Shown here in pieces: positions 1 to 10,206 of a stretch of 64,000 nucleotides of DNA. The position numbers were made by a program, and so were the translations under genes. Under the pieces are notes generated by a model, which was not told the DNA's origin, did not search any database, and was given only the letters and a program-made list of their open reading frames with translations. Source of the DNA: Conchocele bisecta (taxonomy: Eukaryota > Mollusca > Bivalvia > Lucinida > Thyasiridae); NCBI GenBank assembly GCA_029237695.1, contig CM055274.1:22061505-22125504 (forward strand), given 5' to 3'. The number at the start of each line of letters is the position of its first letter. Within the stretch, counting starts at the first letter, position 1.

Positions 1-942
1 GCATAGCATGCGCCATTTTCCAAGATGTCAAAATCAACCGGAGCTAACATTCAGTTTCGTAGAATTATGAAATAATCTAAAAAATACACCTAGTCAAGCC
101 TCCCAAAGACAAGAAATATTCCAAATCCTATTTTCTAGACACACTGGACGACCAGGTGTGACTTGCAGGGTCGGTAGTGAAGTATTTATTTAGCAAATCG
201 CGCACTGTCCAGTGATACCTTATGTCCTGGCATTTAGTGACGAGCGAGCAGTTTAATACTTCACAGTTCTGTTAAAAAAACTTGCACATACCAATAATAA
301 ACATGTAAATAAACTTTGAGCTGGATTATCCTTTTATTTCCGTTTTATTCACAAAACGCGAGGACAGAATGGAATGTTATTGAGACCATATTTTATAACA
401 GCCGGATCTCAGCTATAAGGATACAAATACAGAAGAACATGTCCCAAGATAACATCCAGCAGTTTTAGTTTACTGCACTCAAATATGCAGAGTTAAGCAG
501 GGCTCGAGGTAAGCATGGTATTTTGCAGTCGATAAACGGAAATGAAACTTCGCGTTTCGCCATTCTTGGGGTGAGCGATATCCACGCCCCATTTCGACAG
601 CAGATTTCATTTTGTACATTTTTCTCTGGTAACGTTTTACGTAAAATTAATGAAAATAGCAATATATAGCGAGATAAGCAGTTTCGAGGAAAAAAACATG
701 TTTCCTTAAGGTCTCACGGGACAGTGCGCGGCGAGCTGTAAAAAGGGGGTGGACGATTTTCTAAATACTTCACTACCGACCCTGCAAGTTACACCAGTGT
801 GGCTAGAAAAATAGGTTTATGAATATTTCTTGTCTTTGGGAGGCTTGACTAGGTGTATTTTTTAGAGTATTTCATAATTCTACGAAACTGAATGTTAGCT
901 CCGGTTAATTTTGACATCTTGGAACATGGCGCATCCTATGCT
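1..942. mobile_element. Foldback element with ~185 bp terminal inverted repeats
   Basis: Bases 1-188 are repeated in inverted orientation at 761-942 with a moderate number of mismatches. Both arms carry a TCGGTAGTGAAGTA block and an ACTAGGTGTATTTTT-type block. A shorter inverted match (GCGCACTGTCC near 210, GGACAGTGCGC near 720) extends the arms inward. No transposase was seen in the 570 bp centre, so this is probably a non-autonomous DNA element. The left arm touches base 1, so the true end may lie outside the window. The centre also holds a short dispersed repeat (about 375-430) seen again at 1418-1475. Confidence 0.75.
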
Positions 943-1542
943 GTCTCGCCGGTACGGTTTCACGTCAGAATTTAAGGTATATTTCGGGCATTTGCAGCGA
1001 AAATTTGAGGTGGTTATGACCCCGCTTTGGAATCATTTTCAGGAAATGGTGTGGTGTTACAAGTGATAGAACAAATCATAATAAAGCCTCTGTGCCTCAT
1101 ATTTTCATGAAATCAATTCCAACAAATTCAGTCGTGTTGACATTTTTGGATAAAAATAGGTTGGGTAACATTGTAAAAAATAAATTATACACATCTGGTG
1201 CGGTTGCTGCATTTTTATTGTGGCGCGTTATTTGTATTTCATTTGCGAGTATTTTTCAATATTTGTCGCAAGAGCCTCCTTAACTGATTTTGAGATGCGG
1301 TGATTTGTATAATTCACCCGCCGCCCTCGGAAGAGCAGTGAATTTTGGCTATTTTCAACCGTCCCGTGATGCCTAATGTCTTCTTCTTGCTTACGTTTAA
1401 CGGCCGCACTGTCTCTATATCTGTTATTGTGACCATAATTTATAATGGCCGGGTCTCAGCTAAATGATACAGATACTATAAAAGACAGATGAAATAGTAA
1501 AAGTCATCCGTATTGCTGAGATTATCTAATCTATACATACGT
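943..1542. other. Gene-free interval
   Basis: No coding exon is recognisable. The only structure is at 1418-1475, a diverged copy of a stretch inside the preceding foldback element (shared GACCATA-TTTATAA and GGTCTCAGCTA words). Confidence 0.5.
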
Positions 1543-1776
1543 ATGCTGCTGTAACTGGCGAATGGGAATTATGGGATTTGTGACCAATGTACCTCCAAAT
1601 CGAATAGCACACTCCCATAGCCACGTTATATATTGGTTATTAGAAACATGGCGGGTGGTTCATTGATGGACTGGCGAACAGTGCAGATCCTGATCAGACT
1701 GTGCGGATGCACAGGCTGGTATGGATCTTCACTGGTTGCAAAACATATAAGCCACATTTCTCCAGTCACAGTCACG
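1543..1776. mobile_element. MITE, GTGGCTGTGACTGGAGAAATG family
   Basis: A ~234 bp element with imperfect inverted ends: GCTGTAACTGGCGAATGG at the left and CATTTCTCCAGTCACAG at the right. It contains a GC-rich palindrome around CAGACTGTGCGGATGCACAGG. Related copies are at 2907-3127, 39660-40165 (interrupted), 48605-48845 and as fragments near 8088, 40303, 41090 and 47240. Confidence 0.7.
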
Positions 1777-1892
1777 TATATTTATAGTAAACTGCGTTAA
1801 GGTATTAGCTCATAGATAGATACACTTGGCTTCAATGATAATTGCTGCATAAGAGTGATGTGATATATGAATATAACATATGTGAATAGTGT

Positions 1893-2665
1893 CTTGTTAC
1901 TGTATACTATATGGCACAGTGAGTTGCCATCTCCGCCATCTTTGTATGTACAAGCCATCGTACCGTTTCACCACTTCGTGCGTTTGACACATACAGCAAA
2001 TAATATGACAGCAAACCAAATACAATTTGGTGCAATATATAATAGACAGATATGACTACGGCAAGCTATACATATTATGCCAGCAAACTATACAAACGAC
2101 GAGATATCAGAGCATTTCTCCCATCAATCTCAAAATAAATGTTGATGTGTAAACTTTTCAATCTGATGCACAGTCTATGCTAGTGTACACGTTACCCATA
2201 GGTAAAGCCATATTTACTCGCATAGCAGGTGAGCAGACACCAGGGACAATACACTCAGGTAACTGCGTACATGTCACTGGATTTGATAGCTAATAACAGA
2301 GTACAGTAGTGGGTATATATGGTATGTCTTGTGTGGTTTGTCGGGTAAGAGTGATACACTATGCGATTGTTTGTGTATGGCTCTATTTGTAATGGTGGTT
2401 CGTGTTGTTAAAAACACAGGCACAAATTTGTCCAGAAAACTTACATATTTTACAGTTTGGTGTAATATAATTGATAGGAGTCCGTTCTCCTGGCTTTTCT
2501 GCATGTGATTAGCTACATTATATAATATGTTCTACTTCACATGTTGGGTTCTTTGTCAAACGGCAGAACAGGTGAAACTGGCTGATGGCTGGAACACACA
2601 AAGATGGCCGACTTGGCCGCTCCATGTGCCGTATAGGATACAGTAACGAGGCAGTATTCACATAT
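1893..2665. mobile_element. Foldback element, GTTACTGTATACTATAYGGC family
   Basis: The left end (1893 onward, GTTACTGTATACTATATGGC) is matched in inverted orientation by the right end near 2645-2665 (GCCGTATAGGATACAGTAAC). Inverted similarity continues inward through the GAGTTGCCATC and TTTGACACATACA regions. A second copy lies at 27044-27645. No transposase is visible. Confidence 0.65.
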
Positions 2666-2906
2666 ATGTTATGCATATATTCTATCACATTTACGAAGCA
2701 TTTATCTTTGAATCAAACGATGAACAGGTATAGAACGGGTCCTTAAGATGATGTCGGTTATCTGATAGAGTTAGCCGCTTGTATATTTATATGAAATAGT
2801 GCATGAAGTTTCAGTCATGTACAATGTACTTTTAAATACAAATGTTGGCAGATATGGAAGAAGAGATAAGAAAGATTGTCGCATACATTGGCTAGTCCTA
2901 CATAAA

Positions 2907-3127
2907 TGTGGCTGTGGCTTATGAATTTTGCGACCAGTGTAGATCCAGATCAGCCTGTGCATCCGCACAGGCAGATCAGGATCTGCACTGTTCGCCATTC
3001 CATCAAATAAACACCCACCATGCTTCTAACAAGCAATATAGACTGCAGACTGCAGGCGTGTGCTATTTGATCAGGAGCTACGCTGGTCATAAATCCCATA
3101 AGCCCCATTTCTCCAGTCACAGCCACA
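2907..3127. mobile_element. MITE, GTGGCTGTGACTGGAGAAATG family
   Basis: The ends TGTGGCTGTGGCTTATGA and GCCCCATTTCTCCAGTCACAGCCACA are inverted relatives. The centre holds a palindrome, GATCAGCCTGTGCATCCGCACAGG. Length ~221 bp. The 240 bp before it (2666-2906) hold nothing recognisable. Confidence 0.7.
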
Positions 3128-3705
3128 AATGTGCTCTCCAGTGGTAAAAGAGACCTTAAAATGTTTGCGACCGGCGTAGTTTCTGATCAATTCTGTTCAT
3201 CTGCTGACTGATTAGGACTGCGTTGATTGCCACATCTAACTATTTACCGGTATTCCCACTAGCAAATATAATGATATGATAATGATGTATACACACACAG
3301 TTAAGGAATAAAACCATGGTTTGTTGCGTTTACTGTGGTATTGAAAACATTATGTCTGTTTACAGTGCTTCATCGCAAACTTTAAACAGACAAAATGTTT
3401 TGACAACCACAATAAACTCTACCGCCCATGGTTTTATAACTTATGTTGACAGTGCATTTTCTTATAGTTTAAAAACAATAATAACCAAATATGACACAAA
3501 AATTATGAATCGTATTGTGTTACAATGTACGTCATGTTGTCACAGCGACGCTGCCGGTCAATAGACTGTCGTTATTGACAACGTGGAGATTAATGACGTT
3601 GAAGAAACTTTAACCAATCAACAACGTCACATGACGCCGCAAACATTGAATGGGAATTTCCAATGCGAATGTATGGAAAATGTAAATATTGCTTATTATT
3701 TGCAG
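3128..3705. other. Interval upstream of first recognised exon
   Basis: AT-rich sequence with no confident exon. The reading frame of the following exon stays open back to 3583, but without a convincing initiator at its edge. An ATG in that frame lies at 3631. A polypyrimidine-like stretch ending TTATTATTTGCAG at 3705 looks like a splice acceptor, so 5' exons are probably further upstream or not recognisable. Confidence 0.4.
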
Positions 3706-5326
3706 GCGTTACCGCAGATCTCAGCATCAGAATACCAGGACCTTCAACCAGCAAAAGCGACTGGCGAAAATGCCCGCATACGTAGTTTTCACCGCAACCT
3801 GGATACCAACCACGCTGACGGCAAGACGTTAAGCCAAAATGTCTCCATTGGAATCACTCTGCACAATGATCCGTCTGTGACTGTTGATGAGGTAAACCTA
3901 ATACACGAGCCAGCATTGCCAGTAAGTCATACAAATAAAGAAGACGGGATTGACATTGGGTTCATCGACAAAAAAGTTACTCATATTAATTGCGCAGTCC
4001 CTCTAGAAGATAACCACGACGATTGTTCTATTCCGTCTCTGCTCACTTGTGAGTCAAATATTGATGAAGTTAATACACCCAATCAAACACCACGTCATAT
4101 AATAAATTCAAAAGGTCAGTGCACTGGAGCTGCGTCCTTTACAGTATTGAAACAACCGGATTGTTTATACATCGCCCATGAGAAAGACACACAAAGTCAA
4201 GATGGTGAAGTCAGTATCCCTAACACAGAGGAAGAAGACACTTACCCCGCCATCTGTAGTAGCGTGTCAGACTGGCAGACGAAGTATGTGACTGTTGATG
4301 AGGTAAACCTAATACACGAGCCAGCATTACCAGTAAGTCATACAAATAAAGAAGGCGGGATTGACATCGGATTCATCGACAAAGAAGTTACTCATATTAA
4401 TTGCGCAGTCCCTCTGGAAGATAACCACGGCGATTGCTCTATTCCGTCTCTGCTCACGTGTGAGTCAAATGTTGATGAAGTTAATACAACCAATCAAACA
4501 CCACGTCATATAATACATTCAAAAGGTCAGTGCACGGGAGCTGCGTCCTTTACAGTATTGAAAGAACCGGAGTGTTTATACATCGCCCATGAGAAAGACA
4601 CACAAAGTCAAGATGATGAAGTCAGTATCCCTAACACAGAGGAAGAAGACACTTACACCGCCATCTGTAGTAGCGTGTCAGACTGGCAGACGAAATGGAG
4701 GCTGATGTTTGACGACATCATTGACAGTATATCCCAGGACTTTTTCCGGACCGAAGATGTGCCTATCAATGACGATATCCCTTGCGATCCCTCGGCGTCG
4801 AATGAATTGGCAAACGAGGACGGTCATATCTCAACGTTAGGTAAAAGTCAAGCCAATGTGTTGAAAGAAATAAAAGCTAAACAAGATATGCTGTTCGATT
4901 GCCGCATACAGCGCAATTCGCAAAAAGTTGATGTTACCCAACAAGGCAATATACAGGACAATAAAGAGTCGACCAATGTGGCAGTTGTCGATGGCACATT
5001 GCGTCTTTCAGTGGACGACAGCTATGACTGTATTACCCAACGGGTAACTGAATCAGACCTGAATTTGGAAGTCCCATTGCCGATAATAATTGATTTAAGG
5101 TGTATAAGTTATATTAGTGATTCGTCTAAGGATAAAAGCCACGCATTGTCAGAGTGTTCTTCTAGTTCCGGCACAAAGGTAAATAACGAGGTATTGAATG
5201 ATGACGAAAACGGTACACCAGTAGATAAGGCAGACTATACAACGAGCGTGTCAGGCGATGATGAATCATACAGCAACTACCTAGAAGAGGTCAACTTTCT
5301 ACAAACTCACTGGGATCAGGCAACAG
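3706..5326 (+). CDS. Exon 1 (as seen) of unrecognised gene
   Basis: The long open frame from the acceptor at 3705 to a donor ACAG/GTATCT at 5326/5327 gives 540 codons plus one base. If unspliced, the frame reads through into the hairpin MITE at 5412-5516 and stops at 5503-5505; the tail there is plainly MITE sequence, which supports splicing at 5326. Composition is acidic and polar, with scattered Cys. Alternative entry points are an ATG at 3631 in the same frame or another AG near 3717. Confidence 0.6.
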
Positions 5327-8300
5327 GTATCTATGACAATGTGATGAATTCCCGACCCGCGATGTACATGTACATGTGTCTCTGTGTAGTTACATATATA
5401 TTAGCAGACAAAACGGTGGGGTCAGCGTGTAAGTGCACGCACGAACGAACACGACAGGTTGGAACCAACCTGTCGTGTTCGTTTGTGTGTGCACTTACAC
5501 GCTGACCCGACTGTACAAGGTACATACTAGGAACTATGGGAAAGTGAACGCTGTTTTTGCACACAAATGTATTTATTTTAATAATAACCAGTGTCATTTA
5601 GGTAAATGTACGTTTAGATATATGTTTCGTTTGATTTTTAAAACAGATACAACATGTATATGTTGAACTTGTGTAGCAAACTGCTACAGTCCGTTTAGTC
5701 TTGTTTTCTTTTAGAACACCCAGTTTCGTAGTCATACTGTCGGTGTTTTAATGATATATATATATGGAATTATAAGCATCCTTATTGAATGCACAGTTTA
5801 AGGATAACAATGTGAACACATTCACATGTAATATGTAGAATAATCTGCCTCAACATGTATTGCTAATCAATGCGGAAATAATTCATTGCTACAATGAAAC
5901 CTCTCTAAGCCGGACACCCTGGGGACCTCCCAGGGTGTCCGGTTTAGAGAGGTTTCACTGTAACTCGGGCATTTGATAATTCTGAGCCATAGTTGTGTGC
6001 TATTTGATCATGAAGACATTAGCACCTGATATAAATGATCAAGAAACTCATCAAAAGTAAGATCACATGTGCTTTATTGGTGTCCGGTTTAGAGAGGTTC
6101 CACTGTACAATTCAAATGTGTAATTCTTGCAGCATCCGACGACCAGACTGTGTATTGGTCATGGGATGAAGAGAAAGCATGTTCCAGTGGACCGAACAAA
6201 ACACCATCTGACAATACTAATGAGGACATCGGCGCCGCTGAAGTGATAGATGACCATGTGACAGTATTGGACAACACCTTCCTGGATAAGCCAATACTTC
6301 ATGGGCGACACACGGAGAACGTGTCCCAGGAAACATCAATCGCCAGCAACCTACGTCTGGATACTTCGATAATGGATAACACCACAAGTCAAATTGAATC
6401 TAAACCTGAAAAAATACAGAACATTGAAACTCACAATGAAGACGGTACATCGTTGAAGGCAACACTAGATAGTTCCGAGTTCCCTGGTACAAGTGATGGA
6501 TGCAAAACTGGACGAGAGGAAACGACATATGACAAGTTGCAGCCATCGTCAGCCCTGGCATGCTTGCTGGGAAAATATGGTAAGTCTCTGGAACTGGAGT
6601 TATTTTGAATAGTGTATAGCTCATTCATGCGATATACGAGGGGTGTGCCAAAAGTGGAAAGTGTCCTATAAAGTTTCCACTGTTAAGCTCGAATTAGTGT
6701 TGTTCTTGCTTTAAATAAGTAGTGTTTCTGATATTGTGTTGTACCCTTTCGTCATCTTAACGTGAATTAGCTTTAAAAACATTATTTAGAAGTGCATGTA
6801 CATGTATTGTTATTACTATCTACTAAATTACTTGTACAGTGAAATCTCTCTAAACCGGACACCATGTGATATCCCCCAGTGTGTCCGGCTTAGAGAGGTT
6901 TCGTTGTAAATCATGCATTTGATCATTCTGAGCCATAGTTGTGTGATATGCGATCACGAACATACATTATCACCCGAGATAAATGACCGAGAAACTCATC
7001 AAACATAAGATTACATGTTTGTTCTTGGTGTCCGGTTTAGAGACGTTACACTGTACGTGTATATAGTAACTGTGTATATCCATCAGGGAACCAGGATGTG
7101 GTACCGACCACACTGACGACAGATGGGGTACGCACGTATATCCAGCACATGATGGAACGTCTTTCCAAGTCCAGTAAGCATGCATTAATTTACTCGTATT
7201 AGGGACATTTGTGAATGCATGGAATATGGATACCTTTAAATTTCTATGTTGCCTTGATTTAGACTTTCTAATTCATGTTTATTTTGAATCCATTTGTCTA
7301 TGAACTATATTGCAGTTATATGAACTGTGCAGGCCTAGACAGTTATTTTTCTTATAAATGTGGTATTGTGAATCGAAGAAACAGCGCCGGTGTTACCTAC
7401 TTAATCATGTTGCAGTGTATGCTCAGACTCTACGGAACCCCGCATGGGACGTAAAAATTCTCTTTTTTTTATTAATTCGTTCCCACGAAATAACAATTCG
7501 TTCCCTCGATTTTACAATTAGTTCCCACGAATTAACTATTCGTTCCCAGAAATTAAAAATTCGTTCCCAGGAATTAACAATTCGTTCCCACGAAATAACA
7601 ATTCGTTCCCACGGGAACGAATTGTTATATCGTGGGAACGAATTGTTAAATTGATGGAACGAATTGTATATTCGAGGGAACGAATTGTTATTTCGTTGGA
7701 ACGAATTAATTAAAAAAAAGAATGATACGTCCCCTGCGAGGCTGTTTCTTCGATTCACAATACCACATTTATAAGAAAAAAAAATGTTTATGCCTGAACA
7801 GTTCATATAACTGCAATACAGTTCATATAGACAAATGGATTAAAAATAAACATGAATTAGAAAGTCAGTGTGCCTGGTCAGGGTTTGCTGTTATTCCCGT
7901 CACTGAATCCATGAACCATCCAGTAAATAATATTCTAAAACCTGTCACACTGTACAGTGCGGTCAGCGTGTAAGTACACACACGAACGAACACGACAGGT
8001 TGGAACCAACCTGTCGTGTTCGTTCGTGTGTGCACTTACACGCTGACCCCACTGTACGAATGTTGCAGCTTCTGGTGACTTCACGATAGGTGGCTGTGAC
8101 TGGTGAAATGGGGCTTATGGGTTTTGCGATCAACACGTGCATCCCTAGTCTGATCAGGATTTTCCATTCCATTAATAAATTAGCCCTAAGGTCCCTCGCA
8201 AAAATCCCGGCATTTTTTTGCCAGAGGACCAAATACAAGATGGCCGCCGAAAAATTAACTTTGGAATGCAATCACATAGAAACATGTATGGATACACTTT

Positions 8301-8526
8301 TTTCTTATATGTACATGTGTCCCTATTTCCAGAGGAGCGGGCGGGGCCGGCGGACTTGGGGCTGTACCAGCACTACTGGAGCTACCTGTTCGCCCCCGGG
8401 CTCGACATGGACCGCCTCTGCTGGATGGCCACGCACCAGGAGGGAGGCTGCGCCCTCAGCGTGATGCCCACCAGAGCGGGCAAGTCGCGGAGAACGGCCA
8501 GGGTCAGGCGAAACGAACAAATGTAA
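3706..8526 (+). CDS. Unrecognised multi-exon gene (four exons, 5' end uncertain)
   Basis: Four exons join in a single frame: 3706-5326, 6133-6579, 7087-7173 and 8333-8526 (2349 nt, 782 codons plus stop). Internal junctions are all phase 1. Donors are GTATCT, GTAAGT and GTAAGC; acceptors end in TTGCAG, ATCAG and TTCCAG. The encoded protein is rich in Asp, Glu, Ser and Thr and looks largely disordered. It has a 137-residue tandem duplication near the N-terminus and no signal peptide or clear membrane helix. The last two exons look more ordered (VRTYIQHMMERLSKS, then LGLYQHYWSYLF and LDMDRLCWMATHQEGG). I do not recognise the family and assign no function. The true start is not visible; the first exon most likely begins at a splice acceptor. 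Introns are filled with MITEs. Confidence 0.6.
3877..4695 (+). repeat. In-frame 411 bp tandem duplication in exon 1
   Basis: Unit 1 starts at 3877 and unit 2 at 4288, an offset of 411 bp or exactly 137 codons. Both begin VTVDEVNLIHEPALPVSH and end at SSVSDWQTK. Differences are few and mostly single substitutions (for example EDG/EGG, DKK/DKE, ESNI/ESNV). The frame is unbroken, so this is a recent duplication that kept coding potential. Confidence 0.92.
5412..5516. mobile_element. Hairpin MITE, GGTCAGCGTGTAAGTGCAC family
   Basis: An almost perfect ~45 bp inverted repeat centred on GGTTGGAACCAACC (5457-5470), with GGGGTCAGCGTGTAAG at the left and CTTACACGCTGACCC at the right. A second copy is at 7952-8057. 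It sits 86 bp into intron 1 of the unknown gene. Confidence 0.85.
5517..5889. other. Intron 1 interior, nothing recognised
   Basis: AT-rich intronic sequence with a short (TA)n run at 5755-5763. No exon or mobile element was identified. Confidence 0.4.
5890..6107. mobile_element. Composite mariner-like MITE (TACAGTGAAACC family), intron 1
   Basis: Ends are TACAATGAAACCTCTCTAAG and GGTTTAGAGAGGTTCCACTGTA, flanked by TA as for Tc1/mariner elements. A third copy of the terminus lies inside at 5930-5962, so the element is a short hairpin plus a ~145 bp extension ending in another terminus. The same three-terminus structure recurs at 6835-7055. The right end is 25 bases from the exon at 6133. Confidence 0.82.
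6133..6579 (+). CDS. Exon 2 of unrecognised gene
   Basis: The acceptor TTCTTGCAG ends at 6132 and the donor GTAAGT starts at 6580. Length is 447 nt, or 149 codons; both borders are phase 1, so it could be skipped without a frame change. It encodes SDDQTVYWSWDEEKACSS followed by an acidic, Ser/Thr-rich stretch, ending LACLLGKY. The alternative, reading through the donor, hits a stop at 6606. Confidence 0.65.
6580..6834. other. Intron 2, 5' part
   Basis: AT-rich, no coding signal. The remainder of the intron is the composite MITE at 6835-7055 and 31 bases before the next exon. Confidence 0.4.
6835..7055. mobile_element. Composite mariner-like MITE (TACAGTGAAACC family), intron 2
   Basis: Starts TACAGTGAAATCTCTC and ends AGAGACGTTACACTGTA, with an internal terminus near 6884-6909. 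Its body (for example CATTTGATCATTCTGAGCCA) matches the copy at 5890-6107 along the whole length. The right end is 31 bases from exon 3. Confidence 0.82.
7087..7173 (+). CDS. Exon 3 of unrecognised gene
   Basis: The acceptor CCATCAG ends at 7086 and the donor GTAAGC starts at 7174. It is 87 nt, phase 1 on both sides. With its neighbours it reads GNQDVVPTTLTTDG then VRTYIQHMMERLSKS, which looks like an amphipathic helix. It is too short to stand alone; support comes from matching phases and the downstream exon. Confidence 0.6.
7261..7866. mobile_element. Foldback element with internal ~24 bp repeats, intron 3
   Basis: The arms 7261-7390 and 7740-7866 are inverted copies (left GACTTTCTAATTCATGTTTA, right TAAACATGAATTAGAAAGTC). 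The centre, 7478-7711, is a run of short units built on ATTCGTTCCCACGAAATAAC that flips orientation at about 7610, giving a second nested palindrome. No coding capacity. Confidence 0.85.
7952..8057. mobile_element. Hairpin MITE, GGTCAGCGTGTAAGTGCAC family
   Basis: Second copy of the hairpin seen at 5412-5516. Here the arms extend to the outer GTACAGTG and CACTGTAC, with the centre GGTTGGAACCAACC at 8007-8020. It lies in intron 3; the bases between it and exon 4 include a fragment of the GTGGCTGTGACTGG MITE near 8091-8140. Confidence 0.85.
8333..8526 (+). CDS. Exon 4 (probable last exon) of unrecognised gene
   Basis: The acceptor CCCTATTTCCAG ends at 8332; the frame joins exon 3 in phase 1 and runs to TAA at 8524-8526. 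It encodes ERAGPADLGLYQHYWSYLF, then LDMDRLCWMATHQEGG and an Arg-rich tail. GC content is far above the neighbourhood and codons end in G or C, which marks a real exon in this AT-rich region. A weaker alternative is a donor AGG/GTCAGG at 8503 with more exons downstream that I could not find. Family not recognised. Confidence 0.6.
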
Positions 8527-8635
8527 TCACATAATACAAGCAATACATATTATAATCGTAGAGATCGTTTCAGGCGAAACGAACAAATGTAATCACATAA
8601 TACAAGCAATACATATTATAATCGCAGAGATCGTT
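8504..8635. repeat. 66 bp tandem duplication across the stop codon
   Basis: Two head-to-tail units (8504-8569 and 8570-8635) beginning TCAGGCGAAACGAACAAATG differ at a single base near the end. The first unit contains the last codons and stop of exon 4, so the second unit duplicates the end of the reading frame. Confidence 0.92.
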
Positions 8636-9053
8636 AATTCTCATTTTTCCCTTTATCAGACAACGAGCTTTTTGTATAGGCCCAATACACACCGACTGAT
8701 AACATAATAATCGTATCAGGCATTGACCTGCTACGAATATCCGGGTTACAGCGAATTTATTTCATGCATTGGTGTGTAACGGCCTATCAACAGCCACTGT
8801 CACTCAAGGCCGGGTCAAATGACTGTTGATATCAAGTTTATAAAGCTCGACTCGGAAACGGTAGGAATTCTTCGGCAAGCCTCGGTATTCCTACGCGTTT
8901 CATAGCCTTGTCTGATAAACTTGATATCAACATTCACCAGCCTGGTATTCTCTTGTACGCAACGTTCTGTAAACAAGTCCGTGTTCTTTTCAGCGACACT
9001 CATAGTATACATGCCTATACCATCATAACCGTTCCATGATACATAGGATACCA
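8636..9053. other. Gene-free interval with a hairpin
   Basis: No exon recognised. TTGATATCAAGTTTAT near 8826 is matched by ATAAACTTGATATCAA near 8915-8930, with GGAATTC-containing inverted words between, so it is likely a small degraded palindromic element. Confidence 0.5.
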
Positions 9054-9296
9054 GGGGCCCGTTTCACTAAACTTCTTACGACTAAAATGTTCGTAAGTGC
9101 AAAATTATGATAGTCTCTAAATTTCACATTAACAATGTTTTCTTGTAAATAATTATTGGATTTACATTTATTGAGCATAGGCTGCATATGCAGCCTATGC
9201 TCAATAAATGTAAATCCATAAATTGACATTTACAGACGATCTTAAATTTGAACTTACAAACATTTTAGTCGTAAGAAGTTTAGTGAAACGGGCCCC
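9054..9296. mobile_element. MITE, GGGGCCCGTTTCACTAAAC family
   Basis: A 243 bp palindromic element. The ends GGGGCCCGTTTCACTAAAC and GTTTAGTGAAACGGGCCCC are perfect inverted repeats. The core at about 9157-9216 is a perfect 60 bp palindrome around GGCTGCATATGCAGCC. Other copies are at 16828-17102, 58657-58947, 60824-61064 and 62664-62906, one split by a SINE at 50428-51068, and a partial one at 42834-42939. Confidence 0.92.
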
Positions 9297-9307
9297 AGGC
9301 TACTGCC

Positions 9308-9500
9308 TTTTTTTTATTTTATTTTTGTCGTCTGCTGTTTATTTTTTATTTTCCATATTTATCATCAAAACATGGTTTGACAGCACTTCAGAATCATTTC
9401 CATTGGAAGTGCTGTCAAACCATGTTTTTATTGAGAAATAAGGTAAGATATAAAAGCAACAGCAGACGACAATTGTTGTGAGTAGGGGTCTAAGGGTTAA
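9308..9500. mobile_element. piggyBac-like MITE, left end eroded (TTAACCCTTAGAC family)
   Basis: Ends GGGTCTAAGGGTTAA at 9486-9500, matching the intact copy at 46374-46608, and holds the inverted GTCGTCTGCTGTT / AACAGCAGACGAC pair. The left TTAA terminus is replaced by a T-rich stretch. Confidence 0.7.
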
Positions 9501-10190
9501 AGGTACATGCCCACTCAGTAAGCACAAAATGTTCTTTATAGAAATTAAATTAGTGTATAATTGTGTCACTATTCCACCAGTTCTAAAAAATACAAATGCC
9601 CGGAAAACAGATATAATCATTTAGTAATATTTATTTTACTGATAGTGACGCGAGTTGGTATCAGGCTATTTTCATATGCAAATGAGGCATGATATGTTTT
9701 ACTTATTTATACTAATAAAATGCGTCACCTGAAAAAACATTGTTTTCGACAGATTATAAAGTATGATAATTGCACATCAAAAAATAAATACAGAGATTAA
9801 ATAGTAATGTCCGTTAACATTTTAAGGAAACACGGTTATTGCCCCTGATATCAGTGTGAAACTTTTCGTCTAAAATAAAATGTATAATAATGCCAATCAA
9901 TATGTGGGGTATTGGTGAATGAATGTTTTTTTGCCAGAAAATGTCATATGTACAGAATATACAAAAGTATCTGTATCACTATATTACGACCTACTGCGCG
10001 GGCATGTACCTTTAAAGGTACATTCCCACTCAGTAGGCACAAAATGTTCTTTATATCAGAGACATCCTCAAAGACATTTTTCAAAGCATGCCTCATTTGC
10101 ATCTGAAAATAGCCCGATACCACCGAGAGTCACTGTCAGTAAAATAAATATTACTAAATGAGTATATCTGTATAGCAAGCACTCGTAAAT
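9497..10190. mobile_element. TIR element TTAAAGGTACATGCCCACTC plus a second partial copy
   Basis: The left end is TTAAAGGTACATGCCCACTC; the inverted end GGGCATGTACCTTTAA lies at about 10001-10015, giving a ~519 bp element. It is directly followed by a second forward copy of the left end (10014 onward, AGGTACATTCCCACTCAGTA). A further fragment in reverse orientation is at 15860-15935. No transposase seen. Confidence 0.7.
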
Positions 10191-10206
10191 TTTAGAACTG
10201 GTGGTT

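Noticed and set aside
465..3564. Small open frames (60-80 codons) before the first gene
   Set aside because: All lie in or across foldback elements and MITEs and none shows a conserved motif.
5327..5505. Read-through C-terminus of the first exon as real protein
   Set aside because: After 5326 the frame enters an intron donor and then a hairpin MITE that also occurs at 7952-8057; splicing at GTATCT joins in frame to the next exon.
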